64,000 nucleotides of DNA. Source: Microbacterium lacus. GTDB lineage: Bacteria > Actinomycetota > Actinomycetes > Actinomycetales > Microbacteriaceae. The notes under the pieces were generated by a model. The model made no database searches. It was not told the origin of the DNA and saw nothing but the letters and a program-made list of their open reading frames with translations. Position 1 is the stretch's first letter. Each line of letters opens with the position of its first letter. The stretch covers positions 248,001 through 312,000 of the forward strand of contig NZ_NMUM01000005.1 in the NCBI RefSeq assembly GCF_002812805.1, written 5' to 3'. This document shows, piece by piece, positions 58,039 to 64,000 of the stretch. The position numbers were made by a program, and so were the translations under genes.

Positions 58039-59019
58039 ATGGTCCAGAGCCTGACGGCCCCCCTGCCTACGACGAGCCCGGACCACCGCGCGATCGGCAT
58101 CCTGACCGGGCTCGCCTCCGCGCTCGCGTTCGCGTCGAGCGGGCCGTTGCTCAAGCCGCTCATCGAGGCGGGCTGGTCCACCGGAGCCGCGGCGTCGGTT
58201 CGGATGGGCGGAGCGGCGATCGTCTTGTTGCCGGTCCTGATTCTTGCTCTCCGCCGTGACCCCGGCATCCTGCGTCGCAACGCTCTGATCATTGTGGGAT
58301 TCGGTGCGACGGGTGTCGCCGGATGCCAGCTGTTCTATCTCGCTGCAATCCAACGGATGCCCGTCGGTGTCGCGCTGCTCGTGCAATACCTGGCGCCGGT
58401 TCTGCTGGTGGCACTCGCGTGGATTCGCACGCGTCGTGCGCCCGGCCGCCTTGTACTGCTCGGCTCGGCCGTGAGCATCGTCGGACTCGTCTTCGTGATC
58501 GACATCGGCGGCGCGACGTTCGACGCACTCGGCGTGCTCTTCGCCCTCGGTGCGGCCGTGTCGCTCGGCGGCTACTTCCTGTTGAGCGAGCGAGCCGGCG
58601 ACGGGCTCCCCCCGCTCGTGCTCGCGGCCGCCGGCCTCGCGGTCGGTGCGCTCTTCTCGGGCGGCCTTTCGCTCGTGGGCGTATTGCCCTTCGCCGCGCC
58701 ACCCGTCGACGTCATCCTGGGCGGGCTGACCGTCCCCTGGTACGTGCCGCTGATTTGGGTCGTGCTGATCGCGACGGCGCTCGCTTACGGACTGGGTGTG
58801 CTGGCGGTGACGCAGATCGGCTCGCGGGTGGCATCGTTCGTCGGCCTCTCCGAGGTGCTGTTCGCGATCGTGATCGCCTGGCTCGTGCTCGGCGAGCAAC
58901 CGTCATCCGTTCAGGTGATCGGCGGTGCGCTGATCGTCGCGGGTGTTGTGTTCGTCCGGCTGGGTACGCCGTCGACGGTCGTACCCGTGCCTAACGTTCC
59001 TGTCGTGCCAAGTCCATGA
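58039..59019 (+). CDS. DMT-family permease (EamA type)
   Basis: 326 residues from ATG 58039 (GTG 58024 possible). Ten membrane helices as two EamA repeats (about 15-145 and 150-295). Such permeases export or import amino acids or metabolites. Substrate unknown. Its 3' end overlaps the convergent Lrp gene by 29 bases. Confidence 0.85.
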   Translation: MVQSLTAPLPTTSPDHRAIGILTGLASALAFASSGPLLKPLIEAGWSTGAAASVRMGGAAIVLLPVLILALRRDPGILRRNALIIVGFGATGVAGCQLFYLAAIQRMPVGVALLVQYLAPVLLVALAWIRTRRAPGRLVLLGSAVSIVGLVFVIDIGGATFDALGVLFALGAAVSLGGYFLLSERAGDGLPPLVLAAAGLAVGALFSGGLSLVGVLPFAAPPVDVILGGLTVPWYVPLIWVVLIATALAYGLGVLAVTQIGSRVASFVGLSEVLFAIVIAWLVLGEQPSSVQVIGGALIVAGVVFVRLGTPSTVVPVPNVPVVPSP

Positions 59020-59464
59020 GAGGGCGCAGCCGGTAGGGGATGACCTCACCCATGACGAGGGATGTCTCGGTGCGTTCGACGCCGGGGATGGCGAGGATGC
59101 GTGCGTCCACCTCGAACAAGTGCCTGGCGTCGCGGCAGGCGACATGGACGAGCAGGTCGACCTGTCCGCTCAGGCCGTAGGCCTGGATGATCTCGGGGAT
59201 TTCGACGAGCTGGGGCGCGATCTCGGGCAGCTCTTTCTGTCGCAGCATGACCGAGATCGCAGCCTGCAGCGGGTACCCGATGGTGTGCGCCGCTATGGTC
59301 CGCTCGTAGGAGAGGAACACGCCGGCTTTCTCGAGCTTCGCCATCCGCGCCTGAACGGTATTGCGCGACAGGCTCAGGCGCTCGGCCAAAGCGACGACGG
59401 TCGCCCGGGGGTCGTCGGCGAGGGCGCTGAGAAGCGCGAGGTCGGCGTGATCGAGCTTGCCCAT
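58991..59464 (-). CDS. Lrp/AsnC-family regulator
   Basis: 157 residues from ATG 59464. N-terminal HTH (DLALLSALADDPRATVVALAERLSLSRNTVQARM) and C-terminal RAM ligand domain. It likely senses an amino acid and controls transport or metabolism, possibly the overlapping DMT gene, which is inference. Confidence 0.9.
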   Translation of the reverse strand: MGKLDHADLALLSALADDPRATVVALAERLSLSRNTVQARMAKLEKAGVFLSYERTIAAHTIGYPLQAAISVMLRQKELPEIAPQLVEIPEIIQAYGLSGQVDLLVHVACRDARHLFEVDARILAIPGVERTETSLVMGEVIPYRLRPLMDLARQER

Positions 59465-59573
59465 AGTCGGTGACTTTACCCGAATTCGACGCTCCGCTTT
59501 ACGCATCCTGCTCAGCGGCTCCGAGTGGTGCTGAGCGAGCTGATGAGACTGCGTCGGCGCGGACTTAAACGCC

Positions 59574-61361
59574 CTACGTGATCTTCGGGTAGAAGAGTCC
59601 GAGGCCGTGCGTGGTGCCCACCCGGTAGGCGTCGGCATACGTCTGCGGCTCTGGCTCGGACCCGTCGCCGTACTTGGCGAGGAGGAGTCCGAGGAGCCCC
59701 TTTCCGGGCGGGCTCAGCGGTTTGTCCTTCTGCGACCCGTGTGCGAGGTCTTCGATCTCTTCTTCGTCGATCTGTCGAGGCAAGTACATGGGGTGCACGG
59801 TCGGCCACGACTTCGGATCGCGCGGTACCTCGAGATTCACGACGGGGAACAGGGTGTTGGCGCCCGCGTCGCGCCGTGTCAACGGCTCGAGACCGTGCAG
59901 CCGGCAGAGGGTGGCGATCACCGATCCGTGATGCATCTCGTCATGGACGATCGTTCCGGAGCGGGTGTAGGCCGACACGGCGATCGCGGGCACGCGTGCC
60001 CCGAGACGATCAAACCGAAAACCCATCTCGCCTTCGGGTGCATCGGCGTCCGGGGGCGTCGCGGCTGGCGGCGGAACGTGATCGTAGGTCCCGCCGTGCT
60101 CGTCGAAAGTGATCAGCAGAAGGGTGTTGAGCGCGTTCGAACCCTGAGGCGTCGCGCTCTTCTTGATCGCGTCGTAGACGTTGGCGACGAGCGCCTCGCC
60201 CGCGCGGACGTCCGAGATCGCGGAGTCCACCACCTCGGTGCCGTCGACCTCGCCGCTGCGAAGCGCGCCGAAGGGCGGGTGGAAGTCGTTGTGGTTGTAG
60301 ATCATGCGCGGCTCGATGAACGCGTAGGCGGGCAGGGTGCCGTTCTCGGCATCCTGGTAAAAATCCGACATGTGCGCAAAGTGCTCGGTGCGCCAGTGCG
60401 TCTGGAGTACCGGCGCATGCATGACGCCCGTCAGCGAAACGAGCTGCATCTCGTCGAAGTAGATCTTCCAGCTGATCCCCGCGCGATCGAGGTGATTGAA
60501 GATCGTGTCACGGGGCGCCGCATCCAGCCACTTCTCGTAGCCGCCCCCGCCGCGGTTCGTGACGAAGCCATGGGATGTCGACGCGTGGAAGAACGAGCGG
60601 TTGCAGTAGGTCTGGCTGGGCACGGCCGCGAACCAGTGGTCGAAGACGGCGAACTCGCGCGCAAGAGTCGACAGGACGGGCAGCATCTCGGGCGAGAAGC
60701 CGCCCATGATCTGATTCGCCTCGTCCGCCGTCGGCTTCTTGCCCTTATGGAGCTCTTCGTAGTTGACGTGGTAGTCCTTCAGGAAGCCCTCCATGGTGGG
60801 CTTCGCGCCCGGCTTCGGGGCGTTGAAGGGTGAACTCATCGGGTTCTGCCAGAGCTCCGCGTTGGATGCGGGATCGACGGTGCCGAAGAGCTGGGTGTTG
60901 ACGTGGGGGAACGCCTCGCCCGGATCGGGGTTCGGCTGGCCCATGATCACGTCGGTCGGGCCGGAGTAGACGTGCGCGGCGACCCGGTTCCCGGCCGGAT
61001 CGGGGTTCGAATAATCGCCGAAGGCGAGGCCCTCGAAGGTTTCGCCCGGGGGAAGGTTTTCGGGGGTGTACAGCCAGCCCAGCAGATTGTCGAAGGAGCG
61101 GTTCTCGCCCATCAGAACGACCACATGATCGAAGCCGGGGACCTCGCGTGGGTCCAGAGCGCCGAATGAGTTCTGGTTGGCCAGAGAGCTCCCGATAGCT
61201 GCCCCCGCGGCACCGCCGGCCGCGCCGCCCACGAGGAAGCCGGCCGCAGCGATTCCACCCGCACGAAGAAACTCGCGGCGACTGCGGCCACGCTCCGTCT
61301 GTGCATCACGAGCGGGTGTCGGCTCGTCAGCGCTCTCGGGCGGGTCAGCAGAATCATTCAC
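59574..61361 (-). CDS. Tat-exported phospholipase C-like phosphoesterase
   Basis: 595 residues from GTG 61361, chosen because GGAGG lies 5 bases upstream; a TTG at 61409 is possible. Tat signal SRREFLR at 27-33 followed by a hydrophobic segment with many Ala and Gly. Phosphoesterase motifs GENRSFDNLLGW, and FDEHGGTYDHVPPP near 420. Related to PLC and acid phosphatase enzymes that cleave phospholipids or phosphate esters outside the cell. The exact substrate is unknown. Confidence 0.9.
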   Translation of the reverse strand: MNDSADPPESADEPTPARDAQTERGRSRREFLRAGGIAAAGFLVGGAAGGAAGAAIGSSLANQNSFGALDPREVPGFDHVVVLMGENRSFDNLLGWLYTPENLPPGETFEGLAFGDYSNPDPAGNRVAAHVYSGPTDVIMGQPNPDPGEAFPHVNTQLFGTVDPASNAELWQNPMSSPFNAPKPGAKPTMEGFLKDYHVNYEELHKGKKPTADEANQIMGGFSPEMLPVLSTLAREFAVFDHWFAAVPSQTYCNRSFFHASTSHGFVTNRGGGGYEKWLDAAPRDTIFNHLDRAGISWKIYFDEMQLVSLTGVMHAPVLQTHWRTEHFAHMSDFYQDAENGTLPAYAFIEPRMIYNHNDFHPPFGALRSGEVDGTEVVDSAISDVRAGEALVANVYDAIKKSATPQGSNALNTLLLITFDEHGGTYDHVPPPAATPPDADAPEGEMGFRFDRLGARVPAIAVSAYTRSGTIVHDEMHHGSVIATLCRLHGLEPLTRRDAGANTLFPVVNLEVPRDPKSWPTVHPMYLPRQIDEEEIEDLAHGSQKDKPLSPPGKGLLGLLLAKYGDGSEPEPQTYADAYRVGTTHGLGLFYPKIT

Positions 61362-61405
61362 GGCATCCTCCGCGTTCAGGCTAGCGGCGGTTCCCGAGTC
61401 CGGGC

Positions 61406-62053
61406 TCAAACGCGGGTCTCCCGGGGGAAACCGTCGCGTGAGGCGCCTGCGTCATCCGTCGCGAGGCGGATGGCGCGGCCGTCGGGAGTGCCGCCGGGGT
61501 CGAGCTGGAATCGGAACGGGTAGCCGTTGGCGATTCGCTCGCCCGGTCGAGGGAGCGCGCCGTCGCTCGCCACACGCACGACCTCGAAGATGAGTGCGCC
61601 ATGCGCGACGGCGATGATGGATGCCCCGGGCATGTCGCGTTCGACATCCGTCGCGATCTCGTCCAGGGCTCGCAATGCCCGTGCCCGCAGATCGGCCGAG
61701 GACTCGGCGCCCGGGATCAGGTCGCGCTCGGCGGAGCCGAAGAGTGTCGGAACCTCGGCGACCAGTGCCCCCTCGGCCTCACCGTAGCCCCGCTCACGCA
61801 GGCCCGGATACTTCCGCGGACCGGGCACCCCGAGGGCGTCGGCGATGATCTGGGCCGTCTCGACCGCCCGGGACAGGTCGCTCGAGACCATCACCACCGG
61901 GCAGGCGTCCGCGAGTTCGATGCGGAGCAACTCTCCCGCGGCGCGTGCCTGCACGCGGCCGGTCTCGTTCAGGGGAATATCGCTCAGACCCTGGATACGG
62001 CGCTCGCGGTTCCAGTCCGTCTCACCATGGCGGAGGAGGATCAGATCGGTCAC
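61406..62053 (-). CDS. Histidine phosphatase (phosphoglycerate mutase-like)
   Basis: 215 residues from a GTG. LLRHGETDWN motif with the phospho-His, and a second His in AVAHGAL. Too divergent to name a glycolytic mutase; a cofactor-dependent phosphatase is likely. Follows the sirtuin gene by 23 bases on the same strand. Confidence 0.88.
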   Translation of the reverse strand: MTDLILLRHGETDWNRERRIQGLSDIPLNETGRVQARAAGELLRIELADACPVVMVSSDLSRAVETAQIIADALGVPGPRKYPGLRERGYGEAEGALVAEVPTLFGSAERDLIPGAESSADLRARALRALDEIATDVERDMPGASIIAVAHGALIFEVVRVASDGALPRPGERIANGYPFRFQLDPGGTPDGRAIRLATDDAGASRDGFPRETRV

Positions 62054-62076
62054 GACTCCGAGCCTACGGCCAGGAG

Positions 62077-62928
62077 TCAGCGGGTAGCCGCGAGTCCAGC
62101 CGCGAGTGCGCCGAGTACTTCGCTGGTTCCGGCGTCGATCTTGAGGGTCGCGCGGTTGTCGGCGCGGGTAGCGCCGCGGTTCACGATGATCACCGGAAGC
62201 CTTCGCCTGCGCGCCCGTTCCACCAGGCGGATGCCCGAGTTCACGACCAGCGATGAACCCGCGATGAGCAGGGCCTGGCTGGTCTTCAGCAATTGCTCGG
62301 CCTCGCGGAACTTCTCCGCCGGGATGAACTCGCCGAAGAACACCACGTCGGGTTTGAGGAGCCCGTCGCAGACCGAGCAGTCCGGAACGATGAACCCATC
62401 GGTGGACGAGGGAAGGACATCGCCGTCGGGCCCGAGCGGGATGTTCTCGGGCATCGTGACCCAGGGATTGTCGATCTCGATGCGTTCGGAGATATCTCGC
62501 CGGTCGAAGACCTGCCCGCAGTGTGTGCAGAACACACGACGCATCGTGCCGTGCAGTTCGACGACCCGGCCGCTGCCCGCGCGCACGTGCAGACCGTCGA
62601 CGTTCTGTGTCACCACGCCCGTGGCGAACTCGTCTGCCTCGAGCCGGGCGATCGCTTCGTGACCCGCGTTGGGTTGAGCGCTCGAAAACGCATGCCAGCC
62701 GAGGTGTCCGCCGAGCCAGTAGCGGCGCCGCGCCGACTCATCGGCCATGAACTGCTGGGCCGTCATGGGCGAGCGGACGGGGGCGCCGTTGCCGCGGTAG
62801 TCCGGGATTCCGGAATCCGTGGAGACTCCGGCGCCCGTGAGTACGGCGACCCTGCGTCCGCTCAGCGTGGCGACCACGCGGTCTACCAGCGCGGTCGTCG
62901 CGGAATCCAACTCCGAGACAGACGTCAT
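62077..62928 (-). CDS. Sir2-family NAD-dependent deacylase
   Basis: 283 residues. GAGVSTDSGIPDYRG (NAD), TQNVDGLH with catalytic His in ELHG, and zinc CTHCG...CSVCDG. GAGGAGG before ATG. Removes acyl groups from lysines using NAD; a class II-like sirtuin by the look of the zinc loop. Starts a reverse unit with the phosphatase and PLC genes. Confidence 0.92.
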   Translation of the reverse strand: MTSVSELDSATTALVDRVVATLSGRRVAVLTGAGVSTDSGIPDYRGNGAPVRSPMTAQQFMADESARRRYWLGGHLGWHAFSSAQPNAGHEAIARLEADEFATGVVTQNVDGLHVRAGSGRVVELHGTMRRVFCTHCGQVFDRRDISERIEIDNPWVTMPENIPLGPDGDVLPSSTDGFIVPDCSVCDGLLKPDVVFFGEFIPAEKFREAEQLLKTSQALLIAGSSLVVNSGIRLVERARRRRLPVIIVNRGATRADNRATLKIDAGTSEVLGALAAGLAATR

Positions 62929-63035
62929 CGTGCCTCCTCGCCGTAAGTGTAGGCGTCGAGGTTTTCCGGCAGGTTACGGAGAGCGGGTCGTGCGAACGGG
63001 CTCCCTCGGTCCGACGCGGTGCGAGGATGGATGTC

Positions 63036-64000
63036 GTGAGCGCAACTCCCGCAGATGTGAACCTCGTCGTCCTCTACGCATCGCCCGCTGCATCCGGCGG
63101 GCCGGAACACGTCGAAGTGCCCGTCGCCTACGACGCGCTCCTGCTGGCCAGCTTCGGCGGGCCCGAGGGGCAGGACGATGTGATCCCGTTCCTGCGGAAC
63201 GTGACGCGCGGACGAGGCATCCCCGACGAGCGACTCGAAGAGGTCGCGCATCACTACCGGCACTTCGGCGGGATCAGCCCGATCAATGCGCAGAATCGTG
63301 AGCTGAAGGTGAAGCTCGAGGCCGAGCTCGCCCGGCGCGGCATCGATCTGCCGGTCTACTGGGGCAACCGCAACTGGGCGCCCTACCTCGATGAGGCCGT
63401 CATCGCCGCGGAGGCCGCGGGGCACCGCACACTGCTCGCCCTCGCCACGAGCGCCTACAGCTCGTTCTCGAGCTGCCGTCAGTACCGCGAGGACTTCGCT
63501 CGCGTGCTCGACGAGACGGGCCTCGGGGGAACGGTGACGATCGACAAGATCCGCCAGTTCTTCGACCACCCCGGTTTCGTGGCCCCGTTCGTCGCCGGCG
63601 TGCGCGACGCGGTCGCCGGGTTCCTCGCGGATGGAATCGCGCCGGGCGAGATCCGGGTGCTGTTCTCCACGCACAGCGTGCCGATGGACGACGCGCGGCG
63701 ATCCGGCCCGCGCGACGGGGAGTGGGGTGAGGGCGGCGCCTATGAGACCCAGCACCTCGCGGTCGCCGCATACGTGATGGCGCAGATCGCGGAAGAGATC
63801 CCGGATGCTGCCGATGTTCCGTGGCAGCTGGTCTACCAGTCCCGTTCCGGCCCGCCCTCGCAGCCGTGGCTCGAGCCCGATGTGTGCGACGTCATCGAGG
63901 GACTTCCCGCAGAGGGCGCGCGCGCCGTCGCGATCGTGCCCCTCGGCTTCGTGAGCGACCACATGGAGGTGCTCTGGGATCTCGACACCGAGGCGATGGA
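63036..64000 (+). CDS. hemH: Ferrochelatase (partial, cut by right edge)
   Basis: 321 codons visible from GTG 63036, GAGGA 8 bases upstream. SFGGPEGQDDV, HFGGISPIN, VYWGNRNWAP and the catalytic FSTHSVP stretch fit the actinobacterial coproporphyrin ferrochelatase (CpfC). It inserts iron into coproporphyrin III in the heme pathway that feeds CtaB and CtaA. An Asn/Val-rich extra 25 residues precede the conserved start. The 3' end is outside. Confidence 0.95.
   Translation, partial: MSATPADVNLVVLYASPAASGGPEHVEVPVAYDALLLASFGGPEGQDDVIPFLRNVTRGRGIPDERLEEVAHHYRHFGGISPINAQNRELKVKLEAELARRGIDLPVYWGNRNWAPYLDEAVIAAEAAGHRTLLALATSAYSSFSSCRQYREDFARVLDETGLGGTVTIDKIRQFFDHPGFVAPFVAGVRDAVAGFLADGIAPGEIRVLFSTHSVPMDDARRSGPRDGEWGEGGAYETQHLAVAAYVMAQIAEEIPDAADVPWQLVYQSRSGPPSQPWLEPDVCDVIEGLPAEGARAVAIVPLGFVSDHMEVLWDLDTEAM

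Overview
The window is high-GC DNA from an actinobacterium, most likely a Microbacteriaceae member close to Microbacterium. This rests on the actinobacterial gene set (WhiA, RbpA, OpcA, DUF3099, coproporphyrin-type ferrochelatase), frequent GTG starts and dispersed short palindromes with cores such as TCGACAGGCTCAG. I assign the genus by recognition, not by a search. Almost everything is chromosomal core. I see no rRNA, tRNA, CRISPR, prophage or insertion sequence.

Layout. 1-4600: the 3' end of a DksA/TraR-type zinc finger gene, an acidic protein of unknown role with a possible degenerate Swt1-HEPN domain, a GAP-family membrane protein, rpsA behind a hairpin-rich leader, and an SDR enzyme. 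4600-10600: an MFS exporter, a histidine kinase translationally coupled to a membrane protein with a decayed GGDEF domain, a convergent OmpR-type regulator, and a gene-poor 590-base stretch. 10600-21000: coaE, uvrB, uvrA, uvrC, rapZ and whiA, with a redox-type MarR regulator divergent from a small Cys-rich protein between uvrB and uvrA.

21000-34000 is central carbon metabolism. sodA, gap, pgk, tpiA, secG and rbpA run forward and meet a tightly coupled reverse operon tkt-tal-pgi-zwf-opcA-pgl (transcribed in that order). Together they supply lower glycolysis and the whole oxidative and non-oxidative pentose phosphate pathway. 34000-42100: ctaB, a lone DUF559 nuclease-like gene, ctaA, and a suf operon (sufB, sufD, Rieske ferredoxin, sufC, DUF59). 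With the SURF1 gene near 48 kb and the ferrochelatase at the right edge, these tie heme O/A synthesis and Fe-S assembly to the respiratory chain.

42100-64000 is more mixed: a PatB-like C-S lyase, MFS and DMT transporters, bioY, an ABC-F ATPase, fabG, serB, glgC/glgA (divergent), rpmE2, an exonuclease, two hydrolases, CGNR and Lrp regulators, a Tat-exported phospholipase C-like phosphoesterase, a phosphoglycerate-mutase-like phosphatase, a sirtuin and hemH (cut by the window end).

The order from uvrC to hemH recalls the Mycobacterium tuberculosis Rv1420-Rv1485 region as I remember it. Local differences are no yvcK between rapZ and whiA, sodA inserted before gap, pgi inside the pentose phosphate operon, no sufR/sufS/sufU around suf, and no inhA after fabG. 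I found no obviously new multi-gene system. The best leads are the HEPN-like acidic protein, the MarR/Cys-rich pair, the rpsA leader, the fabG upstream repeats, and the repeats that overlap gene ends.
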